Source: Amblyomma americanum
Lineage: Eukaryota > Arthropoda > Arachnida > Ixodida > Ixodidae
Length of the DNA stretch: 64,000 bases
Direction of reading: 5' to 3'
NCBI RefSeq assembly: GCF_052857255.1
Contig: NC_135504.1
Location: 141,138,121 to 141,202,120 of the forward strand
Under the pieces are notes generated by a model. It worked only from the letters and a program-made list of their open reading frames with translations, was not told where the DNA came from and ran no database searches. Both the position numbers and the translations under genes were made by a program. Positions 23,734 to 36,100 of the stretch are shown here, piece by piece; within the stretch, counting starts at the first letter, position 1, and every line of letters begins with the position of its first letter.

Positions 23734-24085
23734 GCTTGAAACACACCGCGCTGGAGAAACTCCGCGTTAGAGAAAGTCCGCGTCGGAGAAGGTCCGCGTT
23801 GGAGAAAGTCCGCGTTGGAGAAAATTCGTGTTGTAGAAACTCCGCCTTGGAGAAACTTCGCGTTGAAGAAACGGCGCGTTGGAAAAACTCCGCGTTCGAG
23901 AAACTCCGCGCTTGAAACACACCGCGCTGGAGAAACTCCGCGTTGGAGAAAGTCCGCGTCGGAGAAACTCCGCGATGGAGACACTCCGCGCTGGAGAAAC
24001 GCCGCGCTGGAGAAACTCCGCGCTGGAGAAACTCCGTGTTGGGGAAACTTCGCGTTGGAGAAACGGTGCGTTGGAGAAGCTCCGC
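23734..24085. repeat. 176-bp cassette, run of two (partly disrupted)
   Basis: CTTGAAA markers at 23735 and 23911, 176 bp apart. The second unit is interrupted soon after its GTCGGAGAA monomer (about 23959), where the array switches to GATGGAGACACTCCGC. The usual GTTGAAGAAACGGCGC part of the second unit is missing, so this is a junction that truncates a cassette. Confidence 0.8.
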
Positions 24086-24099
24086 GTTGGAGAAACTCC

Positions 24100-27000
24100 G
24101 CGCTTGAAACACACCACGGTGGAGAAACTCCGCGTTGGAGAAAGTCCGCGTTGGAGAAGGTCCGCGTTGGAGAAAGTCCGCGTTGGAGAACGTCCGCGCT
24201 GGAGAAACTCCGCGTTGTATAAACTCCGCGCTGGAGAAACTCCGCGATGAAGAAAATCCGCGACGGACAAACTCCGCGATGGAGAAACTCCGCGTTGGAG
24301 AAAAGTCCGCTCTGGAGAAACTCTACGCTGGAGAAACTCCGCGCTGGAGCAACTCCGCGTTGGAGAAACTCCGCGCTGGAGAAACTCCGTGCTGCATAAA
24401 ATGTGCGCTGGAGAAACTCCGGGCTGGAGAAACTCCGCGCTGGAGAAACTCCGTGCTGGACAAACTAAGCGCTGGAGAAACTTCGCGTTGGAGAAACTGC
24501 GCGTTGGAGAAACTCCGCGTTGGAGAAGATCCGCGTTGGAGAAAGTCCGCGTTGGAGAAAGTCCGCGTTGGAGAAACTCCGCGTTGAAGAAAGTCCGCGT
24601 TGGAGAAAGTCCGCGCTGGAGAAACTCCGCGTTGTATAAACTCCGCGATGAAGAAAGTCCGCGACGGACAAACTCCGCGATGGAGAAACTCCGCGTTGGA
24701 GAAAAGACCGCTCTGGAGAAACTCTACACTGGAGAAACTCCGCGCTGTAGCAAATCCGCGTTGGAGAAACTCCGCGCTGGAGAAACTCCGTGCTGGACAA
24801 ACTCCGCGCTGGAGAAACTCCGTGTTGGAGAAACTCCGCGCTGGAGAAACTTCGCGTTGGAGAAACTGCGCGTTGGAGAAAGTCCGCGTCGGAGAAGGTC
24901 CGCGTTGGAGAATGTCCGCGTTGGAGAAGGTCCGCGTTGGAGAAAGTCCACGTTGGAGAAAGTCCGCGTTGGAGAAACTCCGCGTTCAAGAAAGTCCGCG
25001 TTGGAGAAAGTCCGCGCTGGAGAAACTCCGCGTTGTATAAACTCCGCGCTGGAGAAACTCCGCGATGGAGAACCTCCGCGACGGACAAACTCCGCGATGG
25101 AGAAACTCCGCGTTGGAGAAAAGTCCGCTCTGGAGAAACTCTACGCTGAAGAAACTCCGCGCTAGAGCAACTCCGCGCTGGAGAAACTCCGTGCTGCATA
25201 AAATCTGCGCTGGAGAAAATCCGGGCTGGAGAAACTCCGTGTTGGAGAAACTTCGCGCTGGAGAAACTTCGCGTTGGAGAAACTGCGCGTTGGAGAAACT
25301 CCGCGTTAGAGAAACTCCGCGTTGGAGAAAGTCCGCGTTGGAGAAAGTCCGCGTTGGAGAGTGTCCGCGATGGAGAAACTCCGCGCTGGAGAAACTACGT
25401 GGTGGGGAAACTTCGCGTAGGAGAAACGGCGCGTTGGAGAAGCTCCGCGTTGGAGAAACACCGCGCTTGAAACACACCGCGCTGGAGAAACTCCGCGTTG
25501 GAGAAAGTCCGCGTTGGAGAAGGTCCGCGTTGGAGAAAGTCCGCGCTGGAGAAACTGCGCGTTGGAGAAACTGCGCGTTGGAGAAACTCCGCGTTGGAGA
25601 AACTCTGCGTTGGAGAAAGTCCGCGTTGGAGAAAGTCCGCGTTGGTGAGAGTCCGCGATGGAGAAACTCCGAACTGGAGAAACTCCGCGATGGAGACAAT
25701 CCGCGCTGGAGAAACTCCGCGCTGAAGAAACTCCGTGTAGGAGAAACTCCGTGTTGGAGAAACTCCGCGTTGGAGAAACTCCGCTTTGGAGAAAGTCCGC
25801 GTTGGAGAAAGTCCGCGTTGGAGAAAGTCCGCGTTGGAGAGTCCGAGATGGAGAAACTCCGCGCTGGAGAAAAATCGGGCTGGAGAAACTCCGTGTTGGA
25901 GAAACTCCGCGTTTGAGAAACTCCGAACTGGAGAAGCTCCGCGCTGGAGATTCTCCGCGGTGGAGAAACTCCGCGCTGGAGAAACTTCGTGTTGGAGAAA
26001 CTCTGTGTTGGAGAAATTCCGCCTTGGAGAAACTTCGCTTTGAAGAAACGGCGCGTTGGAGAAACTCCGCGTTAGAGAAACTCCGCGCTTGAAACACACC
26101 GCGCTGGAGAAACTCCGCGTTGGAGAAAATCCGCGTCGGAGAAGGTCCGCGTTGGAGAAACTCCGCGATGGAGAAACTCCGTGTTGTAGAAACTCCGCTT
26201 TGGAGAAACTTCGCGTTGAAGAAACGGCGCGTTGGAGATTCTCCGCGTTGGAGAAACTCCGCACTTGAAACACACCTCGCTGGAGAAACTAAGCGTTGGA
26301 GAAAGTCCGCGTTGGAGAAGGTCCGCGTTGGAGAAAGTCCGCGATGTAGAAAGTCCGCGTTGGAGAAACTCCGTGTTGAAGAAAGTCCGCGTTGGAGAAA
26401 GTCCGCGCTGGAGAAACTCCGCGTTGTGTAAACTCCGCGTTGAAGAAAGTCCGCGACGGACACACTCCGCGATGGAGAAACTCCGCGTTGGAGAAAAGTC
26501 CGCTCTGGAGAAACTCTACGCTGGAGAAACTCCGCGATGGAGACACTCCGCGCTGGAGAAACTCCGCGCTGGAGAAACTCCGCGCTGGAGAAACTCCGTG
26601 TTGGGGAAACTTCGCGTTGGAGAAATGGTGCGTTGGAGAAGCTCCGCGTTGGAGAAACTCCGCGCTTGAAACACACCACGGTGGAGAAACTCCGCGTTGG
26701 AGAAAGTCCGCGTTGGAGAAGGTCCGCGTTGGAGAAAGTCCGAGTTGGAGAAAGTCCGCGCTGGAGAAACTCCGCGTTGTATAAACTCCGCGCTGGAGAA
26801 ACTCCGCGATGAAGAAAATCCGCGACGGACAAACTCCGCGATGGAGAAACTCCGCGTTGGAGAAAAGTCCGCTCTGGAGAAACTCTACGCTGGAGAAACT
26901 CCGCGCTGGAGCAACTCCGCGTTGGAGAAACTCCGCGCTGGAGAAACTCCGTGCTGCATAAAATCTCCGCTGGAGAAACTCCGGGCTGGAGAAACTCCGC

Positions 27001-27780
27001 GCTGGAGAAACTCAGTGCTGGACAAACTCCGCGCTGGAGAAACTTCGCGTTGGAGAAACTGCGCGTTGTAGAAACTCCGCGTTGGAGAAACTCCGCGTTG
27101 GAGAAAGCCCGCGTTGGAGAAATTCCGCGTTGGAGAGAGTCTGCGATGGAGAAATTCCGCGCTGGAGAAACTCCGCGTTTGAGAAACTCCGAACTCTAGA
27201 AACTCCGCGACGAAGAAAGTCCGCGACGGACAAACTCCGCGATGGAGAAACTCCGCGTTGGAGAAAAGACCGCTCTGGAGAAACTCTACACTGGAGAAAC
27301 TCCGCGCTGTAGCAACTCCGCGTTGGAGAAACTCCGCGCTGGAGAAACTCCGTGCTGGACAAACTCCGCGCTGGAGAAACTCCGTGTTGGAGAAACTCCG
27401 CGCTGGAGAAACTTCGCGTTGGAGAAACTGCGCGTTGGAGAAACTTCGCTTTGAAGAAACGGCGCGTTGGAGAAACTCCGCGTTAGAGGAACTCCGCGCT
27501 TGAAACACACCGCGCTGGAGAAACTCCGCGTTGGAGAAAGTCCGCGTCGGAGAAGGTCCGCGTTGGAGAAAGTCCGCGTTGGAGAAAATCCGTGATGTAG
27601 AAACTCCGCCTTGGAGAAACTTCGCGTTGAAGAAACGGCGCGTTGGAGATACTCCGCGTTGGAGAAACTACGCGCTTGAAACACACCGCGCTGGAGAAAC
27701 TCCGCGTTAGAGAAATTCCGCGTCGGAGAAGGTCCGCGTTGGAGAAAGTCCGCGTTGGAGAAAATCCGTGTTGTAGAAAC
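24100..27780. repeat. Higher-order repeat block B, copy 2 (approximate limits)
   Basis: Counterpart of about 6.2-10 kb. Rare variants unique to these two regions (AACTAAGCGTTGG near 26289, CATAAAATCTCCGC near 26957, ACTCAGTGCTGGAC near 27012) recur in the same order as in copy 1. The 17.8-kb separation means either an ancient tandem unit later invaded by the 9.45-24 kb ladder, or transposition of a block by unequal exchange or conversion. Confidence 0.75.
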
Positions 27781-29330
27781 TCCGCCTTGGAGAAACTTCG
27801 CGTTGAAGAAACGGCGCGTTGGAGAAACTCCGCGTTCGAGAAACTCCGCGCTTGAAACACACCGCGCTGGAGAAACTCCGCGTTGGAGAAAGTCCGCGTC
27901 GGAGAAGGTCCGCGTTGGAGAAACTCCGCGTTGGAGAAACTCCGTGTTGTAGAAACTCCGCTTTGGAGAAACTTCGCGTTGAAGAAACGGCGCGTTGGAG
28001 ATTCTCCGCGTTGGAGAAACTCCGCACTTGAAACACACCACGCTGGAGAAACTCCGCGTTGGAGAAAGTCCGCGTTGGAGAAGGTCCGCGTTGGAGAATG
28101 TCCGCGTTGGAGAAACTCCGCGTTGAAGAAAGTCCGCGTTGGAGAATGTCCGCGCTGGAGAAACTCCGCGTTGTATAAACTCCGCGCTGGAGAAACTCCG
28201 CGATGAAGAAAGTCCGCGACGGACAAACTCCGCGATGGAGAAACTCCGCGTTGGAGAAAAGTCCGCTCTGGAGAAACTCCGCGCTGGAGCAACTCCGCGT
28301 TGGAGAAACTCCGCGCTGGAGAAACTCCGTGCTGCATAAAATCTGCGCTGGAGAAACTCCGGGCTGGAGAAACTCCGCGCTGGAGAAACTCCGTGCTGGA
28401 CAAACTCCGCGCTGGAGAAACTTCGCGTTGGAGAAACTCCGCGTTGGAGAAACTCCGCGTTGGAGAAAGTCCGCGTTGGAGAAATTCCGCGTTGGAGAGA
28501 GTCTGCGATGGAGAAATTCCGCGCTGGAGAAACTCCGCGTTTGAGAAACTCCGAACTCTAGAAACTCCACGATGGAGACACTCCGCGCTGGAGAAACTCC
28601 GCGTTGGAGAAAGTCCGCGTCGGAGAAGGTCCACGTTGGAGAAAGTCCGCATTGGAGAAAGTCCGCGTTGGAGAAACTCCGCGTTGAAGAAAGTCCGCGT
28701 TGGAGAAAGTCCGCGCTGGAGAAACTCCGCGCTGGAGAAACTTCGCGTTGGAGAAACTGCGCGTTGGAGAAACTCCGCGTTGGAGAAACTCCGCGTTGGA
28801 GAAAGTCCGCGTTTGAGAAGGTCCGCGTTGGAGAAAGTCCGCGTTGGAGAAAGTCCGCGCTGGAGAAACTGCGCGTTGGAGAAACTGCGCGTTGGAGAAA
28901 CTCCGCGTTGGAGAAACTCCGCGTTGGAGAAAGTCCGCGTTGGAGAAGATCCGCGTTGGAGAAAGTCCGCGTTGGAGAAAGTCCGCGTTGGAGAAACTCC
29001 GCGTTGAAGAAAGTCCGCGTTGGAGAAAGTCCGCGCTGGAGAAACTCCGCGCTGGAGAAACTTCGCGTTGGAGAAACTGCGCGTTGGAGAAAGTCCGCGT
29101 TGGAGAAAGTCCGCGTTGGTGAGAGTCCGCGATGGAGAAACTCCGCGCTGGAGAAACTACGCGTTTGAGAAACTCCGAACTGGAGAAACTCCGCGATGGA
29201 GACAATCCGCGCTGGAGAAACTCCGCGCTGAAGAAACTCCGTGTAGGAGAAACTCCGTGTTGGAGAAACTCCGCGTTGGAGAAAGTCCGCGTTGGAGAAA
29301 CTCCGCGTTGAAGAAAGTCCGCGTTGGAGA
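27670..29330. repeat. Higher-order repeat block E, copy 1
   Basis: About 1.66 kb repeated at 40735-42395 with a constant offset of 13065 bp. The match includes three CTTGAAA cassette markers (27675, 27851, 28027), a GCTGCATAAAATCTGC landmark at 28331 and the unusual GTCCACGTTGG/GTCCGCATTGG pair near 28630-28655. I noted one difference (GTTGGAAAAAGTCC near 40805 against GTTGGAGAAAGTCC near 27740). Confidence 0.85.
27674..28201. repeat. 176-bp cassette, run of three
   Basis: CTTGAAA markers at 27675, 27851 and 28027, exactly 176 bp apart, with the GTTGTAGAAACTCCGC, CTTGGAGAAACTTCGC and GTTGAAGAAACGGCGC variants in fixed order inside each unit. Confidence 0.87.
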
Positions 29331-31211
29331 AAGTCCGCGTTGGAGAAGATCCGCGTTGGAGAAAGTCCGCGTTGGAGAAAGTCCGCGTTGGAGAAACTCC
29401 GCGTTGAAGAAAGTCCGCGTTGGAGAAAGTCCGCGCTGGAGAAACTTCGCGTTGGAGAAACTGCGCGTTGGAGAAACTTCGCTTTGAAGAAACGGCGCGT
29501 TGGAGAAACTCCGCGTTAGAGGAACTCCGCGCTTGAAACACACCGCGCTGGAGAAACTCCGCGTTGGAGAAAGTCCGCGTCGGAGAAGGTCCGCGTTGGA
29601 GAAAGTCCGCGTTGGAGAAAATCCGTGATGTAGAAACTCCGCCTTGGAGAAACTTCGCGTTGAAGAAACGGCGCGTTGGAGATACTCCGCGTTGGAGAAA
29701 CTACGCGCTTGAAACACACCGCGCTGGAGAAACTCCGCGTTGGAGAAAGTCCGCGTTGGAGAAGGTCCGCGTTGGAGAAAGTCCACGTTGGAGAAAGTCC
29801 GCGTTGAAGAAACTCCGTGTTCAAAAAAGTCTGCGATGGAGAAATTCCGCGCTGGAGAAACTCCGCGTTTGAGAAACTCCGAACTCTAGAAACTCCGCGA
29901 TGGAGACACTCCGCGTTGGAGAAACTACGCGCTTGAAACACACCGCGCTGGAGAAACTCCGCGTTGGAGAAAGTCCGCGTTGGAGAAGATCCGCGTTGGA
30001 GAAAGTCCGCGTTGGAGAAAGTCCGCGTTGGAGAAACTCCGCGTTGAAGAAAGTCCGCGACGGACAAACCCGGCGATGGAGAAACTCCGCGTTGGAGAAA
30101 AGACCGCTCTGTAGAAACTCTACACTGGAGAAACTCCGCGCTGTAGCAACTCCGCGTTGGAGAAACTCCGCGCTGGAGAAACTTCGCGTTGGAGAAACTG
30201 CGCGTTGGAGAAACTTCGCTTTGAAGAAACGGCGCGTTGGAGAAACTCCGCGTTAGAGAAACTCCGCGCTTGAAACACACCGCGCTGGAGAAACTCCGCG
30301 TTGGAGAAAGTCCGCGTCGGAGAAGGTCCGCGTTGGAGAAAGTCCGCGTTGGAGAAAATCCGTGATGTAGAAACTCCGCCTTGGAGAAACTTCGCGTTGA
30401 AGAAACGGCGCGTTGGAGATACTCCGCGTTGGAGAAACTACGCGCTTGAAACACACCGCGCTGGAGAAACTCCGCGTTGGAGAAAGTCCGCGTTGGAGAA
30501 GGTCCGCGTTGGAGAAAGTCCGCGTTGAAGAAACTCCGCGTTCAAAAAAGTCCGCGTTGGAGAAAGTCCGCGCTGGAGAAACTCCGCGTTGTATAAACTC
30601 CGCGCTGGAGAAACTCCGCGATGGAGAACCTCCGCGACGGACAAACTCCGCTCTGGAGAAACTCTACGCTGAAGAAACTCCGCGCTAGAGCAACTCCGCG
30701 TTCGAGAAACTCCGCGCTGGAGAAACTCCGTGGTGGGGAAACTTCGCATAGGAGAAACGGCGCGTTGGAGAAGCTCCGCGTTGGAGAAACTCTGCGTTGG
30801 AGAAAATCCGCGTTGGAGAAAGTCCGCGTTGGTGAGAGTCCGCGATGGAGAAACTCCGCGCTGGAGAAACTACGCGTTTGAGAAACTCCGAACTGGAGAA
30901 ACTCCGCGATGGAGACAATCCGCGCTGGAGAAACTCCGCGCTGAAGAAACTCCGTGTAGGAGAAACTCCGTGTTGGAGAAACTCCGCGTTGGAGAAACTC
31001 CGCTTTGGAGAAAGTCCGCGTTGGAGAAAGTCCGCGTTTGAGAAACTCCGAACTGGAGAAGCTCCCCGCTGGAGATTCTCCGCGGTGGAGAAACTCCGCG
31101 CTGGAGAAACTCCGTGTTGGAGAAACTCTGTGTTGGAGAAATTCCGCCTTGGAGAAACTTCGCTTTGAAGAAACGGCGCGTTGGAGAAACTCCGCGTTAG
31201 AGAAACTCCGC

Positions 31212-31739
31212 GCTTGAAACACACCGCGCTGGAGAAACTCCGCGTTGGAGAAAGTCCGCGTCGGAGAAGGTCCGCGTTGGAGAAAGTCCGCGTTGGAGAA
31301 AATCCGTGTTGTAGAAACTCCGCCTTGGAGAAACTTCGCGTTGAAGAAACGGCGCGTTGGAGAAACTCGGCGTTCGAGAAACTCCGCGCTTGAAACACAC
31401 CGCGCTGGAGAAACTCCGCGTTGGAGAAAGTCCGCGTCGGAGAAGGTCCGCGTTGGAGAAACTCCGCGTTGGAGAAACTCCGTGTTGTAGAAACTCCGCT
31501 TTGGAGAAACTTCGCGTTGAAGAAACGGCGCGTTGGAGATTCTCCGCGTTGGAGAAACTCCGCACTTGAAACACACCGCGCTGGAGAAACTCCGCGTTGG
31601 AGAAAGTCCGCGTTGGAGAAAGTCCGCGCTGGAGAAACTCCGCGTTGTATAAACTCCGCGATGAAGAAAGTCCGCGACGGACAAACTCCGCGATGGAGAA
31701 ACTCCGCGTTGGAGAAAAGTCTGCTCTGGAGAAACTCTA
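31212..31739. repeat. 176-bp cassette, run of three
   Basis: CTTGAAA markers at 31213, 31389 and 31565, 176 bp apart. The second unit has a private change, AAACTCGGCGTTCGAG at about 31365, against CTCCGCGTTCGAG elsewhere. The third unit loses the GGTCC monomer and merges into a GTTGTATAAACTCCGC stretch. Confidence 0.85.
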
Positions 31740-32035
31740 CGCTTTAGAAACTCCGCGATGGAGACACACCGCGCTGGAGAAACTCCGCGTTGGAGAAAGT
31801 CCGCGTTGGAGAAGGTCCGCGTTGGAGAAAGTCCGCGTTGGAGAAAGTCCGCGTTGGAGAAACTCCGCGTTGAAGAAAGTCCGCGTTGGAGAAAGTCCGC
31901 GCTGGAGAAACTCCGCGTTGTATAAACTCCGCGATGAAGAAAGTCCGCGACGGACAAACTCCGCGATGGAGAAACTCCGCGTTGGAGAAAAGTCTGCTCT
32001 GGAGAAACTCTACGCTTTAGAAACTCCGCGATGGA
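31600..32035. repeat. Local duplication of a variant string containing CTCTACGCTTTAGAAAC
   Basis: The rare variant CTCTACGCTTTAGAAACTCC occurs at about 31736 and again at about 32010, each followed by GCGATGGAGACAC. The upstream strings (GTTGTATAAACTCC, GATGAAGAAAGTCC, GACGGACAAACTCC, AAAAGTCTGCTCTGG) match at an offset of about 274 bp (near 17 monomers). The second copy is embedded in a slightly longer run of AAAG monomers. I read this as a short, recent tandem duplication. Confidence 0.7.
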
Positions 32036-33159
32036 GACACTCCGCGCTGGAGAAACGCCGCGCTGGAGAAACTCCGCGCTGGAGAAACTCCGTGTTGGGG
32101 AAACTTCGCGTTGGAGAAACGGTGCGTTGGAGAAGCTCCGCGTTGGAGAAACTCCGCGCTTGAAACACACCACGGTGGAGAAACTCCGCGTTGGAGAAAG
32201 TCCGCTTTGGAGAAGGTCCGCGTTGGAGAAAGTCCGCGTTGGAGAAAGTCCGCGCTGGAGAAACTCCGCGTTGTATAAACTCCGCGCTGGAGAAACTCCG
32301 CGATGAAGAAAATCCGCGACGGACAAACTCCGCGATGGAGAAACTCCGCGTTGGAGAAAAGTCCGCTCTGGAGAAACTCTACGCTGGAGAAACTCCGCGC
32401 TGGAGCAACTCCGCGTTGGAGAAACTCCGCGCTGGAGAAACTTCGCGCTGCATAAAATCTGCGCTGGAGAAACTCCGGGCTGGAGAAACTCCGCGCTGGA
32501 GAAACTCCGTGCTGGACAAACTCCGCGCTGGAGAAACTTCGCGTTGGAGAAACTGCGCGTTGGAGAAACTCCGCGTTGGAGAAACTCCGCGTTGGAGAAA
32601 CTCCGCGTTGGAGAAAGTCCGCGTTGGAGAAATTCCGCGTTGGAGAGAGTCTGCGATGGAGAAATTCCGCGCTGGAGAAACTCCGCGCTTGAGAAACTCC
32701 GAACTCTAGAAACTCCGCGATGGAGACACTCCGCGCTGGAGAAACTCCGCGTTGGAGAAAGTCCGCGTTGGAGAAGATCCGCGTTGGGGAAAGTCCGCGT
32801 TGGAGAAAGTCCGCGTTGGAGAAACTCCGCGTTGAAGAAAGTCCGCGTTGGAGAAAGTCCGCGCTGGAGAAACTCCGCGTTGTATAAACTCCGCGATGAA
32901 GAAAGTCCGCGACGGACAAACTCCGCGATGGAGAAGCTCCGCGTTGGAGAAAAGACCGCTCTGGAGAAACTCTACACTGGAGAAACTCCGCGCTGTAGCA
33001 ACTCCGCGTTGGAGAAACTCCGCGCTGGAGAAACTCCGTGCTGGACAAACTCCGCGCTGGAGAAACTCTGTGTTGGAGAAACTCCGCGCTGGAGAAACTT
33101 CGCGTTGGAGAAACTGCGCGTTGGAGAAACTCCGCGCTTGAAACACACCGCGCTGGAGA

Positions 33160-36100
33160 AACTCCGCGTTGGAGAAAGTCCGCGTCGGAGAAGGTCCGCG
33201 TTGGAGAAAGTCCGCGTTGGAGAAAATCCGCGTTGGAGAAACTCCGCGTTCAAGAAAGTCCGCGTTGGAGAAAGTCCGCGCTGGAGAAACTCCGCGTTGT
33301 ATAAACTCCGCGCTGGAGAAACTCCGCGATGGAGAACCTCCGCGACGGACAAACTCCGCGATGGAGAAACTCCGCGTTGGAGAAAAGTCCGCTCTGGAGA
33401 AACTCTACGCTGAAGAAACTCCGCGCTAGAGCAACTCCGCGTTCGAGAAACTCCGCGCTGGAGAAACTCCGTGCTGCATAAAATCTGCGCTGGAGAAACT
33501 CCGGGCTGGAGAAACTCCGTGTTGGAGAAACTCCGCGCTGGAGAAACTTCGCGTTGGAGAAACTGCGCGTTGGAGAAACTCCGCGTTGGAGAAACTCCGC
33601 GTTGGAGAAAGTCCGCGTTGGAGAAAGTCCGCGTTGGAGAGTGTCCGCGATGGAGAAACTCCGTGGTGGGGAAACTTCGCGTAGGAGAAACGGCGCGTTG
33701 GAGAAGCTCCGCGTTGGAGAAACACCGCGCTTGAAACACACCGCGCTGGAGAAACTCCGCGTTGGAGAAAGTCCGCGTTGGAGAAGGTCCGCGTTGGAGA
33801 AAGTCCGCGTTGGAGAAAGTCCGCGCTGGAGAAACTGCGCGTTGGAGAAACTGCGCGTTGGAGAAACTCCGCGTTGGAGAAACTCTGCGTTGGAGAAAGT
33901 CCGCGTTGGAGAAAGTCTGCGTTGGTGAGAGTCCGCGATGGAGAAACTCCGCGCTGGAGAAACTACGCGTTTGAGAAACTCCGAACTGGAGAAACTCCGC
34001 GATGGAGACAATCCGCGCTGGAGAAACTCCGCGCTGGAGAAAAATCGGGCTGGAGAAACTCCGTGTTGGAGAAACTCCGCGTTTGAGAAACTCCGAACTG
34101 GAGAAGCTCCGCGCTGGAGATTCTCCGCGGTGGAGAAACTCCGCGCTGGAGAAACTCCGTGTTGGAGAAACTCTGTGTTGGAGAAATTCCGCCTTGGAGA
34201 AACTTCGCTTTGAAGAAACGGCGCGTTGGAGAAACTCCGCGTTCGAGAAACTCCGCGCTTGAAACACACCGCGCTGGAGAAACTCCGCGTTGGAGAAAGT
34301 CCGCGTCGGAGAAGGTCCGCGTTGGAGAAACTCCGCGTTGGAGAAACTCCGTGTTGTAGAAACTCCGCTTTGGAGAAACTTCGCGTTGAAGAAACGGCGC
34401 GTTGGAGATTCTCCGCGTTGGAGAAAGTCCGCGTTGGAGAAGGTCCGCGTTGGAGAAAGTCCGCGTTGGAGAAACTCCGCGTTGAAGAAAGTCCGCGTTG
34501 GAGAATGTCCGCGCTGGAGAAACTCCGCGTTGTATAAACTCCGCGATGAAGAAAGTCCGCGACGGACAAACTCCGCGATGGAGAAACACCGCGTTGGAGA
34601 AAAGTCCGCTCTGGAGAAACTCTACGCTGGAGAACCTCCGCGATGGAGACACTCCGCGCTGGAGAAACTCCGCGCTGGAGAAACTCCGCGCTGGAGAAAC
34701 TCGGTGTTGGGGAAACTTCGCGTTAGAGAAACGGTGCGTTGGAGAAGCTCCGCGTTGGAGAAACTCCGCGCTTGAAACACACCGCGCTGGAGAAACTCCG
34801 CGTTGGAGAAAGTCCGCGTTGGAGAAGGTCCGCGTTGGAGAAAGTCCGCGTTGGAGAAAGTCCGCGCTGGAGAAACTCCGCGTTGTATAAACTCCGCGCT
34901 GGAGAAACTCCGCGATGAAGAAAGTCCGCGACGGACAAACTCCGCGATGGAGAAACTCCGCGTTGCAGAAAAGTCCGCTCTGGAGAAACTCCGCGCTGGA
35001 GCAACTCCGCGTTGGAGAAACTCCGCGCTGGAGAAACTCCGTGCTGCATAAAATCTGCGCTGGAGAAACTCCGGGCTGGAGAAACTCCGCGCTGGAGAAA
35101 CTCCGTGCTGGACAAACTCCGCGCTGGAGAAACTTCGCGTTGGAGAAACTCCGCGTTGGAGAAACTCCGCGTTGGAGAAAGTCCGCGTTGGAGAAATTCC
35201 GCGTTGGAGAGAGTCTGCGATGGAGAAATTCCGCGCTGGAGAAACTCCGCGTTTGAGAAACTCCGAACTCTAGAAACTCCACGATGGAGACACTCCGCGC
35301 TGGAGAAACTCCGCGTTGGAGAAAGTCCGCGTCGGAGAAGGTCCGCGTTGGAGAAAGTCCGCGTTGGAGAAACTTCGCGTTGAAGAAACGGCGTGTCGGA
35401 GATTCTCCGCGTTGGAGAAACTCCGCACTTGAAACACACCGCGCTGGAGAAACTCCGCGTTGGAGAAAGTCCGCGTTGGAGAAGATCCGCGTTGGAGAAA
35501 GTCCGCGTTGGAGAAAGTCCGCGTTGGAGAAACTCCGCGTTGAAGAAAGTCCGCGTTGGAGAAAGTCCGCGCTGGAGAAACTCCGCGCTGGAGAAACTTC
35601 GCGTTGGAGAAACTGCGCGTTGGAGAAACTCCGCGTTGGAGAAACTCCGCGTTGGAGAAAGTCCGCGTTGGAGAAGGTCCGCGTTGGAGAAAGTCCGCGT
35701 TGGAGAAAGTCCGCGCTGGAGAAACTGCGCGTTGGAGAAACTGCGCGTTGGAGAAACTCCGCGTTGGAGAAACTCCGCGTTGGAGAAAGTCCGCGTTGGA
35801 GAAGATCCGCGTTGGAGAAATTCCGCGTTGGAGAAAGTCCGCGTTGGAGAAACTCCGCGTTGAAGAAAGTCCGCGTTGGAGAAAGTCCGCGCTGGAGAAA
35901 CTCCGCGCTGGAGAAACTTCGCGTTGGAGAAACTGCGCGTTGGAGAAAGTCCGCGTTGGAGAAAGTCCGCGTTGGTGAGAGTCCGCGATGGAGAAACTCC
36001 GCGCTGGAGAAACTACGCGTTTGAGAAACTCCGAACTGGAGAAACTCCGCGATGGAGACAATCCGCGCTGGAGAAACTCCGCGCTGAAGAAACTCCGTGT

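Larger units (their letters stand above)
29331..33160. repeat. Array segment between mapped blocks, monomers only
   Basis: Made entirely of 16-bp monomers. It contains two closely related copies of a CTTGAAA-rich string (about 29500-29790 and 30240-30510) and a GCTGCATAAAATCTGC landmark at about 32450. Parts of 31.2-32.7 kb follow the variant order of 43.2-44.4 kb with a shifting offset of about 11.7-11.9 kb. I see no gene and no unique DNA in it. Confidence 0.75.
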
